A DNA stretch of 64,000 nucleotides from Warburgia ugandensis. Its lineage: Eukaryota > Streptophyta > Magnoliopsida > Canellales > Canellaceae. The position numbers were made by a program, and so were the translations under genes. Position 1 is the first letter of the stretch. Each line of letters begins with the position of its first letter. Of the stretch, positions 50,342 through 62,420 are shown piece after piece. The notes beneath the pieces are model-generated. The model saw nothing but the letters and a program-made list of their open reading frames with translations, was not told the DNA's origin and did no database searches. Where the stretch lies: positions 22,932,414 to 22,996,413 of the forward strand of contig CP141134.1 of the NCBI GenBank assembly GCA_035236585.1, written 5' to 3'.

Positions 50342-52250
50342 TACTCTATGACGACCCGGGTTTTCTCATGCATTTTTAAACGCAATATCTAATTCCTATG
50401 GCAAGATGCATCCCTATTTGAAAACCATTTTATAAAAACAATGCAATGCAATGAAAAATCTTTAGTTTTAAACTCATTTTGAAAACCCCGAGTGTCATTT
50501 GCTTTCACAACAACCAAAGTAGTTTTTGAAAAACTTCAAAAATCATAAATGTTTTCCCAGGTCTATCCAGTCACAACTCACAGCCCAACTGTAAATAAAT
50601 ACAAATACATGTCCAAAGGGTAGAGTGTTTACTTACATGTATGATTGTCTCCTTTGATTTACTTGCTCGTAGCACTAACATAGGCGTCTTCTACTTGTGA
50701 AAGGAGCTATCCTAAAAAATGTTAAGAATTTGGGTAGGTATATACTATACTCAGTAGGAGTCTGTCACTACTAGTTTTGCAATGCATGCTATGTTTAAAA
50801 TCATATGCTCTTTAAAACATGTGCATGTTCGAACAACCATGTTCAATATCGATATTAAAAACCATTGTCGAATCGAAATACTGACAACTTAAAGAATCAC
50901 ATAATCCAAGTCAAAAGTATCATATATATCATAAACATAATGATATGCATAAGATGCTCAACTGAATCCAACTCATGGATATCTGGTATGGTCAACCAAC
51001 CTCATGTCATGCCATATGCAATGCAAGTAAATCCTCAAACCATAGGGCCCACTATGCCCACAACCTCGCCGCCATGTGGTCCCCGGGTACCTGGGGACAC
51101 TCGGTCAAAGCCTCCACAGGGCATATGACACATCAACCCAATGCCGTGACACCAGTGGTAGCCCCCTGTACCACATGCAGTCGACGTAGGGACATGCTCT
51201 TTTTGGGCGTGGTACCCATTCCACCTAATAGTGGTAGAGGCTGGAGGCCAACCCAGACCTCTCGGCATAGCGTCCACGAGCTTATTATCCCAAATCATAT
51301 AAGATCAAACACGCGAAAACCTCTTTTTCAAAACTTGTCCTCTTTGGGTCCCTCACAACTGCCTACCGAGCGTCTTTTGAGCACTCCAGCGTCTTTTGGT
51401 AACCCTCAAGGACATGCAATTTTTTAGGAACACAATGCTCACAAATCATGCAATATATGCAATTGTTTGCAAAACATATATATGCATAAAGTATTTATTA
51501 TATGCATGCTGAATTCATTTATATGTTAAACAAGTCATATATCAATTTAAGTCATGTTAATCAAGTCATATAATTTATACTTAAAACATGCATTCTCAAA
51601 ACAGTCATGGCTCTTTTTCAAAGTTTAGTAGCGATAGAGCACCTACCTCGAAGTCTCCTGGAGTCACATCCTTCATCACTCAACCCGTCCTTGGGTCTCA
51701 TAAACTCCTGAATATGGATACAAGGAGTCCTTATCAATTTCAATCTATTTAGACATTAGATTGCTAGATCTGCCTTTTAGGGTCTATGGTCCTTGCCTAA
51801 TTCATTGTCAGGCTAGATCCTATGATATGGATCTACTATTCAATAGTTAAACTTTGTAAATTGTCCTCTGATCCTACCTTTCTAGTTTCATTAGGTCCGC
51901 GCATCATGGTTTCCAAGACATGTGCGTGCCTTAATGGACAACCCAGACGTGTCAATTAGGGCCCTGCGCCACAGGTTCTAGGATGCGTACGTGCCCTAGT
52001 TGTACCTAAACCACATTAGCTCACATGCGTCTGTTTGAATGGTGCGGTACGCACATCTGAATGGCGCACTAGGATGCGCGTCCTGGACGGTTTTGGGCGG
52101 ATGAGTCTTAGGTGGGGTTGCATGCACGTCCTAGTTCCTGGGACACTCGTGTGTCTCGGTCGAGTCGGGCATCTGTCCGTGCGAGGCACGCATGTGACAG
52201 TCGCCCCAGGGAGCTCGGCATGGTTGCGTGTCATGCCCACACACCCCTGG

Positions 52251-52345
52251 GACGCTTGTGCACCATGGGACGCCCACACCCCAGGGACACTTGTGCACCC
52301 TGGGACGCCCACACCCCAGGGATGCTCGTGTATCCCTGGGAGGTG
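52251..52345. repeat. 35-bp minisatellite in the 3' LTR
   Basis: About 2.5 units of a GC-rich repeat starting GACGCTTGTGCACC (52251, 52286, 52321). The equivalent array in the other LTR is at 58926-59020. Confidence 0.85.
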
Positions 52346-52766
52346 CTACTGTGGACGGGTTTTTCAGCCGTCTGGCTTCCTTCCCAAGAAAATCATGGAT
52401 TTCCGGCTGAAACCCACCAGATCCAGCATGGATCTAGGCCAGAAAAAGGAGAAAATGCAAGAGGGAGGTGAGAGCTTACCTGGGCAGCCGGAGATGGCAC
52501 TACTCCCGCCTGGTAGGTTTCCTTAATCACCTGCCTAAACCCTTGGTTGCTGGAAAACTCGAAGAAGGGGGGGAAAACTAGATCGTTCTCCGGTGAGACC
52601 AAAGGAAGAAGGGGGAAAGGTGAAGAGAGGGGAAATGGCCGACCTGACTCTGGCCTAGCCGAAATGTGCAGGGAAATTGGGTTGAGACGGGTTTCCAATT
52701 TTTGCCGGAAACCCCAGTCCCAAAATAGCCGAAAAACTTGTGTTTTGAAGAGAGGGGATTAGGGCA

Positions 52767-52774
52767 TTTTATAG
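52767..52774 (-). promoter_or_regulatory. TATA box of the 3' LTR
   Basis: CTATAAAA on minus, followed by TGCCCTAATCCCCTC. The same box is found at 59454-59461 and 61574-61581 in the other LTRs of this family, which supports it as the family promoter. Confidence 0.65.
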
Positions 52775-55700
52775 CCTTGCTATGGCAATGCTGCCAATGG
52801 CGGTGGTAGATTTCTCTGGAAACTAGGGTTTCTGGAGAAATCTAGAGGAAGAAGAAGACAGGGTGCCGTTATCAAAATGGCCCCCTGCGTTTTCTGTCTT
52901 TTTTCATTTTATATTTAATTTACAAAAATACCCCTAATCTTTAAATGGCCGTAACTTCTTCATACGAACTCCATTTTCAGCGTTCTTTGAGGCGTTGGAT
53001 TCCATTTTTCAAGTAGAATTAATGGTAGCAAGTTTCCTTACAAATTCCTTCATTTATTATTTTAAATAAGATAAAACATTTAAAATAGTTTATTTCCCAT
53101 AGAATGTCCAAAATAGCGTAAATTGCTCGGGCATTACGTTATTACCCCCTTAAAAGAATTTCGTCCTCTAAATTTCATAAATTATCATCTTCAAGGTATA
53201 TTGTCTCTTAGATAGCTTCTTGGTGAATGCATTCTCCCCTTAGGAATCAAATCTAGGCTCAACCTCAATTTATCATTTTTATTGTTCCTTCTACAAGGCC
53301 TTACCTATAAGGGCCGCTTTCGCTGCATACACTAATGCATACTCCCATACGTGCCAGTTTAACAATACCGATTTCTAACTGTAATTCATCTATCCCGAAA
53401 TCCTTAGATGCGTATACTTTTCTCATCATGTATAGGATAGTCTCCTGGTAGGATCATGCTTCTTTATTCATATATAAATTACTCCATACTTCTTTGAGAT
53501 CATATGATCTTATTTCTCCTATTTCATTTTGAATATCATAGGATAATCCTTTTTCTTCTTGTCTTTCATCTAGTGATCTCTTCATCATCCACATCTCCTT
53601 CTAATGGTTGGTTATATGTCATTAGTAAGAGTCCAAAAAATTACCTTCTTTCTATTGTGTCTAACTTTGCTTCTTATCTTTTATATTTGTCCCCAAGATA
53701 CTTCAATAGCTGACATGGTATCATGTGCTCTACAACCAAACCCTTGATTAATTTCGAGTTTCAACTGTTTGTCGTTTTCCATACGTGACTTTATTCCTCA
53801 ACCAAAGTCACATTCAAAATAAAATCATGAAAGCCAATTAGTAGCATCTTCCATCGAGGACCTTATCATATACTGAAAGTAAAAAGTTCTAACTCTATAT
53901 CCAGTTTCATAATTATTGAATTCATTAAATGCTTTTCTCCATGAAGATTTTATCCAAACTCATGTCAAATGTTAATGGTCTATTCATCATCATGGGTCAA
54001 ATGTTCTCATCCAGAGGCCTATCTTACTATTCACGTCAATTTGTCATTAGGATTTTCAATAATGTTCCCATTTATGCAAAGCAAAACGCCTCTTATTCAT
54101 AACCGAGTACCCTTACTAGGTCATGGTTGAATCCTTTGTCATCATCCTCTTTGCCCTTCCTTTGCTTGATGGTTTTCTTCATAACATTTCAGTCCAAAAG
54201 TTCTATACTCAATCCAGTAGGGTTAGTCTTTAGGAAATTCCTTCAATTGATTTTTTATACTTGGTATATGCTTTAACTATTTGTCTAAAGGCAACGTAAC
54301 ATCAAATCTCACCTTATAATGTGCTGGCCACCTCAACTTTCTCCTTCCATTCCCTATATCAATATGTTGTTCAATCTTTTATCAAGGCTTTATAGTCAAC
54401 CATGCAATCTGTATTGTGAGGAGGTATCCTCATAAGTAGTGATTTTCTCAATCCCTCAAATTTTATCCTTCAAGTGCCTCCTCATAATTAGCTTATACTA
54501 GCAGTTCTCGTTCAATAGCTACTACATCAAGTTATGCTAAAGCTAGTAAACCATCAAATTTGAAAAACACTCAGGTAAGCATGGAACATTTTCGTAGACA
54601 TATAGAAAGACTTTATTTGATTACCTATTGATCTCTTTCCAGATATATCTTTGTCATAAGCTCAAGGGTCTCTAAAGTGATCGGTACTTATCTACCTTTC
54701 TTTTCAATCCAAGTCAGCGGCATCCTCCAGACCCACAGTGATTTCTATGGTTTGTCATGGTATTTATTCCGGTTTGGAAAAATCTATCTCCCTGGTGGAG
54801 ATCGCTCCTTACTTTTGCATTTATCTTAGTTGTTACTGTATTTATTGTACTTGTAGCTGCTCCATGATGTGGCCTAATCAACTGACCTCATACCCTCAAA
54901 TGACTTAGTCTAACAAGTAACTTCTTTTCGGTAAAACTCATGTCCAAATACTTATAATATCCCTCTGAGTATATACTTGATTAATTAGGGTGGGATACCT
55001 TTATTTAGTCAATAGTACTCTAAAAGTAATGACTAAATAATGGTCTTAAGATTTTTCGTTTTCCAATCTATGATAGTAAGACCTCAATTTGATCCTTGAT
55101 GGTACCCTATTTGCTGAAGAAAGACAAATGGACAAGTTATTGTCCCAGCTTAATTCCTTTTTCAATATACTTTATTTACTCATGTAGTGGCAAGGTAGGA
55201 TATCACCAAATTTTCCTTTTTATGGACTATGTCCATTGATGTTCCTAATAAGCTAATGGATCTGATAAGATTCTAATTGTAATAATTGATATCAAACCAT
55301 GTATAGACTTTAATTTGTAGTGGATCACCATTCCTCTTCAGAAATTTCTTGTTGCATAATCTCCTGAAATTCGATACTCTGCTCAAAGTCTTAAACCCCA
55401 TATGCTTTATCTCTATTATACTCTTTTACAATAAAATCACCAACTCCACTAGTATTATTTCTTCGAAGTTGATTGGTTTATCTTCCCACTCAATTCAAGA
55501 TGAAAGATTTGTATGTATCTTCATAAAGTTACGATCTTCTTCTTTTGAATATTCAATATTCATTGAATACTAGTAGTTACATCCCTATCTCTTACTTTCT
55601 TTTCTTCAAAATCCTTACTTTTGTCTTCCTAGATCAATGTCTTCATGTGCTTTGTTGCATATAATCGATACAACATCTACTCCTTTACTTAACAGATATG

Positions 55701-56306
55701 ATAAACTGAATGCTTCTCAGAAATTCTAAACTGTCTTAAGATCATTGAAATCCTCAGTTGCCTGTAGTCTTAATAAAATTCATACAATGTCTTAATAATG
55801 TCATTGATCTTTTGGTCATGCTATACTTCTCTTATAAGTTCATGTTAGGATCAATCTATTATTCACAGATCTATCATCCCTAATATTATCATTAAAATCT
55901 TTTGATAACTCCGTCAAATTCATTTCCCTATCATATTCATGTTATGTTCCTCTCATTCACATAATCTATCACTTGTATACCTCTTCTGATTTGCTCCATA
56001 ATACTCAGGTAATTATTATTCGATAGCACTTTACTCTTCATAAGACTCCAATTTAGGTATCCAAAATTGAGCTAAGTCCTTCAGGATCCATACCTTTGTG
56101 ACCTAGTATGAGTCACAGTTATCTCCTAATATCATCTTGCATTCTCATCCCTCTTAGATTATCATCAAAATTTTCTCAAAGTCTGTCTTTTACATCCCAT
56201 ATCATACTCATATCATATCCCTTGTGATAGCGTACTTATATTCTGATATTCTTTATGATGGTAAGATAGCCATCTAGGTTCTTCGATGTTCTCATCTTTG
56301 GTGAGA

Positions 56307-56995
56307 TCGATCTCCTACAGGTTAGAACTATCTACTAAATAAGTTCACTAACATCTTCCTTCATTATTCTCATCATAATATGAGTTTTCATATTTGCACC
56401 ACACAACAATCCTTAATCCTTAAGTTGTCTTAGACTAGATTTTGGATAAGGGTTGCACTATCCTCTGCTTAATTATTTGTTAAACCAAGCTGTGTTTCAC
56501 CTATTTATTTATGGTGAAATGCCTTGAGCATTAATATTGTAATCCTCAAATAGAAGTAGTCATCTCTACTGCTCCTATTTATACTACTTCTTCTTAATTT
56601 TCTCTATTGCCTATGACCCTTGGACATGCTGGACTGCCTATGAAAGGATAAAAGATCTCTTACAGGTCAGAACTATCTACTAAATAAGTTCACTAACATC
56701 TTCCTTCATTATTCTCATCATAATATGAGTTTTCATATTTGCACCACACAACAATCCTTAATCCTTAAGTTGTCTTAGACTAGATTTTGGATAAGGGTTG
56801 CACTATCCTCTGCTTAATTATTTGTTAAACCAAGCTGTGTTTCACCTATTTATTTATGGTGAAATGCCCTGAGCATTAATATTGTAATCCTCAAATAGAA
56901 GTAGTCATCTCTACCACTCCTATTTATACTACTTCTTCTTAATTTTCTCTATTGTCTATGACCCTTGGACATGCTAGACTGGTTGTGAAAGGATA
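56307..56995. repeat. 345-bp tandem duplication next to the primer-binding site
   Basis: Two adjacent copies, beginning with GATC(G)-like sequence and TACAGGT(T/C)AGAACTATC (56316 and 56661), differ at few positions. The right copy abuts the primer-binding site. Confidence 0.92.
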
Positions 56996-57003
56996 AAACC
57001 TGG

Positions 57004-57015
57004 GCTCTAATACCA
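57004..57015 (-). promoter_or_regulatory. Primer-binding site of the 9.5-kb element
   Basis: TGGTATTAGAGC on minus. It differs from the canonical initiator-Met site by one C-to-T change. Confidence 0.85.
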
Positions 57016-58925
57016 ACTGTGATGACCCAGGTTTTCTCATGCATTTTTAAATGCAATATCTAATTCCTAAGGTGGGATGCATCCATATTTGAAAACCATT
57101 TTATAAAAACAATGCAATGTAGCGCAAAATCTTTAGTTTTAAACTCATTTTGAAAACCCCGAGTGTCATTTGGTTTCACAACAACCAAAGTAGTTTTTGA
57201 AAAACTTCAGAAATCATAAATGTTTTGCCAGATCTATCCAGTCACAGCTCACAGCCTAATTGTAAATAAATACAAATACATGTCCAAAGGGTAAAGTGTT
57301 TAATTACATGTATGATTGTCTCCTTTGATTTACTTGCTCGTAGCACTAACATAGGCGTCTTCTACTCGTGAAAGGAGCTATCCTGAAAAATGTTAAGGAT
57401 TTGGGTGAGTATATACTATACTCAATAGGAGTCTATCACTACTAGCTTTGTAATGCATGCTATGTTTAAAATCATATGCTCTTTAAAACATGTGCATGTT
57501 CGAACAACCATGTTCAATATCGATATTAAAAACCATTGTCGAATCCAAATACTGACGACTTAAAGAATCACATAATCCAAGTCAAAAGTATCATATATAT
57601 CATAAACATAATGATATGCCTAAGATGCTCAACTGAATCCAACTCATGGATATCTGGTATGGTCGATCAACCTCATGTCATGCCATACGCAATGCAAGTA
57701 AATTGTCAAACCATAGGGCCCACTATGCCCACGACCTCGCCGCCGTGTGGTCACCGGGTACCTAGGGACACTCGGTCATTACCTCCACGGGGTATATGAC
57801 AAATCGACCCAGTACCGTGACACTAGTGGTAGCCCCCTGTACCACATGCAGTCGACGTAAGGACATGCCCTTTTTGGGCGTGGTACCCATTCCACCTAAT
57901 AGTGGTAAAGGCTGGAGGCCAACCCAGACCTCTCGCCATAGCGCCCACGAGCTTATTAGCCCAAATCATATAAGATCGAACAAGCAAAAACCTCTTTTTC
58001 AAAACTTGTCCTCTTTGGGTCCCTCACAACTGCCTACCGAGCGTCTTTTGAGCACTCCAGCGTCTTTTGGTAATCCTCAAGGACATGCAATTTTTCAGGA
58101 ACACAATGCTCACAAATCATGCAATATATGCAATTGTTTGCAAAACATATATATATATGCATAAAGTATTTATCATATGCATGCTGAATTCATTTATATG
58201 CTAAACAAGTCATATATCAATTTAAGTCATGTTAATCAAGTCATATAATTTATACTCAAAACATGCATTCTCAAAACAGTCATGGCTCTTTTTAAAAGTC
58301 TAGTAGCAATAGATCACCTACCTCGAAGTCTCCTGCAGGTGCATCCTTCATCACTCAACCCGTCCCTAGGTCTCATAAACTCCTGAATATGGATTCAAGG
58401 AGTCCTTATCAATTTCAATCTATTTAGACATTAGATTGCTAGATCTTCCTTTTAGGGTCTATGGTCCTTGCCTAATTCATTGTCAGGCTAGATCCTATGA
58501 TATGAATCTACTATTCAATAGTTAAACTCTGTAAATTGTCCTCTGATCCTAAATTTCTAGTTTCATTAGGTCCGCATATCATGGTTTCCAAGACGTGTGC
58601 GTGCCTTAATGGACGACCCAGCCGTATCAATTAGGGCCCTGCACCACAGGTTCTAGGATGCGTGCGTGCCCTAGCTGTACCTAAACCACATTAGCTCACA
58701 TGCGTCTGTCTGAATGGTGCAGTGCGTACATCTGAATGGCACACTAGGGTGCGCGTCCTGGACAGCGTTGTGCGGATGAGTCTTAGGCGAGGTTGCACAC
58801 ACGTCTTAGTTCCTGGGACACTTGTGTGTCTCGGTTGAGTCGGGCATCTGTCCGTGCGAGGCACGCATGTGACAGTCGCCGCAGGGAGCTCGGCATGGTT
58901 GCGTGTCACACCCACACACCCCTAT

Positions 58926-59020
58926 GACGCTTGTGCACCCTGGGACGTCCACACCCCAGGGACGCTTGTGCACCCTGGGATGCCCACACCCCAGGGACGC
59001 TTGTGCATCCCTGGGATGTG
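58926..59020. repeat. 35-bp minisatellite in the 5' LTR
   Basis: Units start at 58926, 58961 and 58996 with the same period and unit as in the 3' LTR, so the array was present before insertion. Confidence 0.85.
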
Positions 59021-59453
59021 CTAGTGTGGACAGGTTTTTCACCCATCTGGTTTCCTTCCCCTGAAAATCGTGGATTTTCAGCCAAAACCCACCAGATCCG
59101 ACATGGATCTAGGCCAGAAAAAGGAGAAAATAGAGGAGAAAATGCAAGAGGGAGGTGAGAGCTTTCCTGGGCAGCCGGAGATGGCGCTCCTCCCGCTTGG
59201 TAGGTTTCCTTAATCACCTGTATGAACCCTTGGTTGCTGGAAAACTCGAAGAAGGGGGGGAAAACCAAATTGTTCTCCAGTGAGACCAAAGGAAGAAGGG
59301 GGAATGGTGAAGAGAGGGGAAATGGCCAGCCTGACTCGGGCCTGGCCGAAATGTGTAGGGAAATTGGGTTGAGATGGGTTTCTGATTTTTTCTGACAACC
59401 CCAGTCCCAAAATAGCCGAAAAACTTGTGTTTTGAAGAGAGGGGATTAGGGCT

Positions 59454-59461
59454 TTTTATAG
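59454..59461 (-). promoter_or_regulatory. TATA box of the 5' LTR
   Basis: CTATAAAA on minus, at the position equivalent to 52767-52774. In the 5' LTR it would drive the element transcript. Confidence 0.65.
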
Positions 59462-59846
59462 CCTTGCTATGGCGATGCTGCCAATGGCAGTGCCGGCATT
59501 GGCGGTGCCAGATTTCTCTGCAAACTAGGGTTTCTGGAGAAATCTAGAGGAAGAAGACGATGGGGTGCTATTATCAAAATGGCCCCCTACATTTTCTGTC
59601 TTTTTTCATTTTTTGTTTAATTTATAAAAATACCCCTAATCTTTAAACGGCCGTAACTTCTTCATACGAACTCCATTTTTGGCGTTCTTTGAGGTGTTGG
59701 ATTCCATTTTTTGAGTAGAATCTAATGGTACCAAGTTTCCTTACAAATTCCTTCATTTAATATTTTAAATAAGATAAAATATTTAACATTGTTTATTTCC
59801 CATAGAATGTCCAAAATAGAGTAAATTGCTCGGGCATTACATACTC

Positions 59847-60936
59847 TCATATAGTATAATGTCTAAATAAACCCCTTTTTTTCCCATTCCTTTTAATATC
59901 ATAAGAAATCACTTGAACTCATTCACTAAGTTTTCTATATTCATGCTTCAATTCTCCACTCATCTGCTGTTCTTTTTTATCATTTAGTAATCATCCTTAT
60001 AAAATAGTTGTTATATCCTCTCAGCATTATGCACCTCAAGGTCATAACTAGAACTCTCAAGAATCATTAAATAGGTATTTACTTCTCAATGATAACTAGC
60101 TGTCAGTATTTCTATACATACAAGGAATAACTCTTTTTCACCCCCTTGATCAATAATTAATTTACATAAGTAGGTCAAACTACAATTGATTTTCATAATA
60201 CTGAAATTTTATCCATCAAATATATCCACTACATGTATGGACTAACGTTGTAATTCTCTTAATTTCCTTGAGTTCTCTTCCATTGTGACTATTTTTTGTT
60301 ATCATTTTCATTATAATCATAATATTATTGTGCAATAGTTATCATAATCTTTGAAGGTTTATACACATCGTCCAAATTATAACTTGAATCCTCAGAAGGT
60401 TGCCCATGTGAATAGATCTATCAACTAACAAAGTTTTCGTTTAGATATACTAATTTTATACTCTTATACTATTGTTCCTTCCTCTAAGAACTAGAGTAAT
60501 TTCATAAGAGTGCACCTCTTACTCATACCAAGACTAAAAATCTATTGCATTCTTGGAACTTGCAAACCCTCGTGGGTTGCATATGTTTTTACTTTCATCA
60601 ACATTGCCTATGCGAGTTATTCGTATGACTCATATCTAAATAACTCATTCTCACTAGATTGATTATATATGACTTTTGGACATATTAGACTGGCTATGAA
60701 AGGAGCGACTGGGCTATGAGAGAGCTCCTCAAAACTCTTATAACCAGTATAGCTCCCACTCCCCAAGTGATGTGGGACTAACTCTCAGAGGCATCCTAGA
60801 ATATCAGTCTATTTTCAATCAGAACAGCTAAGGCCAAGCACCACTAGACCTCCTCATTCCCACTTAGGAAACCGTGTCCTCCCAGACCATGAATGGCTAC
60901 CCCACCATCACAAGGGGAACTAGCTTTGATACCAAT
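59847..60936 (-). other. Tekay-like leader with primer-binding site
   Basis: Interior of the host element between its 5' LTR and gag. TTGGTATCAAAGCTAG on minus (60921-60935) lies directly next to the LTR end and matches the initiator-Met site with one change. The rest, about 1 kb, has no coding similarity and is cut at 59847 by the 9.5-kb insertion. Confidence 0.72.
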
Positions 60937-61157
60937 TGTGACATCTCAAGCTTTTCTAACACTTTTTCACAAAATATTTTGCAATTGTGGGGCCCCAAGT
61001 TTGAAAAACTACCTAGAAACCAAACAGCTAAAAACATGTTTCATGAGAAGACCTTAAAAAAAATCCTGAGTGTCATTTTTCTTTTCAAAAATAAGGATTT
61101 TCAAAAAAAATGAGTGCTATATTTCTATCAAAAACCTATAGAATCTCCCCTGTATTT
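60937..61157 (-). mobile_element. Tekay-like 5' LTR fragment
   Basis: Aligns with 25469-25690 from the terminal TGTGA onward (for example TTCTAACACTTTTTCACAAA in both). It is interrupted at 61158 by an LTR of the 9.5-kb family. This match is the main evidence that 25.5-61 kb is a single element with insertions. Confidence 0.85.
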
Positions 61158-61573
61158 TGTAATGCCTGAGCAATTTACAATATTTTTAATGAAAATTGGA
61201 CATTCTATGGAAAATGGACTGTACTAAATGTTTGATTTTATTTAAAATACTAAACAAAATAATTTGTGAGGAAACATACTACCATTAGATTCTACTCAAA
61301 AAATGGAATCCAACGCCTCAAAAATCACCCAAAACGGAGTTCGTACGAAGAAGTTACAGTCATTTAAAGATAGGGGTATTTCTGAAAATTAAACAGAAAA
61401 ACGAAAAAAAAATGAAAAAAGGATGAAAAACGCAGGGGGTCGTTTTGATAACGGCACCCCCTATCGTCTTCAACCTCTAGACCCTCTCAGAAACACATTT
61501 TTTTCACGATTTCTATAGAATACACCAGGGGAAATGGCGGCACTGCCATTGAGGGGCACCGCCTTTCACTCCT

Positions 61574-61581
61574 CTATAAAA
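61574..61581 (+). promoter_or_regulatory. TATA box of the third LTR
   Basis: CTATAAAA followed by a C-rich stretch, in the same position as in the other LTRs of the family. Confidence 0.6.
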
Positions 61582-62074
61582 CCCCCATCTTCCCCCCTCT
61601 TCAAATCGCGTTTTTCCAGTCGTTTGAGACTAGGCTTTCCGGAAAAAACTAAAAACCTATCTTTCTGCATTTCCGGCAACGACCAGGCCCTAGTCGGGCC
61701 GGCCATTCTTCCATTCCCCTCTCTCCTCTTGTTCCAGTCTGACATTGCGGTTTTCCCCTTCGTGGGTTCGGACGAACACAGAAATCCAGAGAGAAAGGGT
61801 CTCAAGCAGAAATGGGGTTCCATCACCGGCAATAGGCACTCCCTAGCTGCCCAAGTAAGATGTCCTTACCTCCCTTCTCTGGTTCCTCCACTTTTCAGGC
61901 TAGATCCATGCTGGATCTAGCATTTCCCAGCCGTTTCCAGTAGGAATTCCTGGCTAGAAGAATGCCCCAAGCCAGTTCTAGACGACCTTGCACGAGCCAG
62001 GCGTCCCAGGGACGCCTTGCTCCATGTGCGTTTGGGATAGGATCCCAGGGAGGGGCTTCGGGAGTATGATAGTG

Positions 62075-62420
62075 CGTACACTATCCCAGGTGCGGCACTC
62101 GGGTGAGCACGCAACATGGGGCACGGGTCCTGGCTCGACCAGGGTGCACGGGGTGCCCTGGGATCTAAGACGCGCCATGCTACAAGGTGCATCCGTGTGA
62201 TGATGCGCGTCATAGCGCGTCGCCTAGGCATGCTTGTGCACATGCGAACACTATCCCAGGTGCGACCTTCGGGTACGTGCGCGACATGGGGCACGGGTCC
62301 TAGCTCGACTAGGATGCAAGGGGTGCCCTGAGAGCTGAGACGCGCCATGCTACAAGGTGTGTCTGTGTGATGATGCACGTCATAATGCGTCACTTGAGCA
62401 TGCACGTGCGTGTGCAAAAT
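62075..62420. repeat. 170-bp tandem duplication in the third LTR
   Basis: CTATCCCAGGTGCG occurs at 62081 and 62251. The sequence around each continues in parallel through GACGCGCCATGCTACAAGGT, with many C/T differences between the two units. Confidence 0.85.

Larger units (their letters stand above)
50347..53138 (-). repeat. 3' LTR of the 9.5-kb element
   Basis: A 2792-bp LTR. It is very similar to 57018-59841 along its length, with scattered substitutions and a few small indels. The open frames at 52.0-52.7 kb lie inside it and are not conserved between copies. Confidence 0.92.
53139..57017 (-). other. Interior of the 9.5-kb element, non-coding
   Basis: This 3.9-kb A/T-rich region has no open frame of note on the element strand and no recognisable retrotransposon protein motif. 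Near the primer-binding site it contains a 345-bp direct duplication (56307-56995). I also see no captured host gene. Confidence 0.7.
50347..59841 (-). mobile_element. 9.5-kb LTR element without coding capacity (LARD-like), TSD TACTC
   Basis: Two LTRs (50347-53138 and 57018-59841) frame a 3.9-kb interior. TACTC flanks both ends (50342-50346 and 59842-59846). On minus the 5' LTR starts TGTAATGCCCGAGC and ends GGGTCATCACA, followed two bases later by TGGTATTAGAGC, a one-mismatch initiator-Met primer site. A purine tract, AAGGGGGTAATAA, precedes the 3' LTR. I find no gag, protease, reverse transcriptase or integrase motif on either strand, so it would need proteins from another element. It is inserted in the Tekay-like interior. 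Confidence 0.88.
57018..59841 (-). repeat. 5' LTR of the 9.5-kb element
   Basis: A 2824-bp LTR bounded by the primer-binding site on the left and TACTC on the right. It carries a short extra GC-rich insertion near 59483-59510 compared with the other LTR. Confidence 0.92.

Noticed and set aside
52016..52762. GC-rich open frames on both strands, which stand out by composition
   Set aside because: They lie in the LTR of the 9.5-kb element, cross a minisatellite, and are not conserved in the other LTR copies.
57004..57017. Sequence resembling part of a tRNA
   Set aside because: It is only the primer-binding site complementary to the 3' end of initiator Met tRNA, next to an LTR. No tRNA gene is present.
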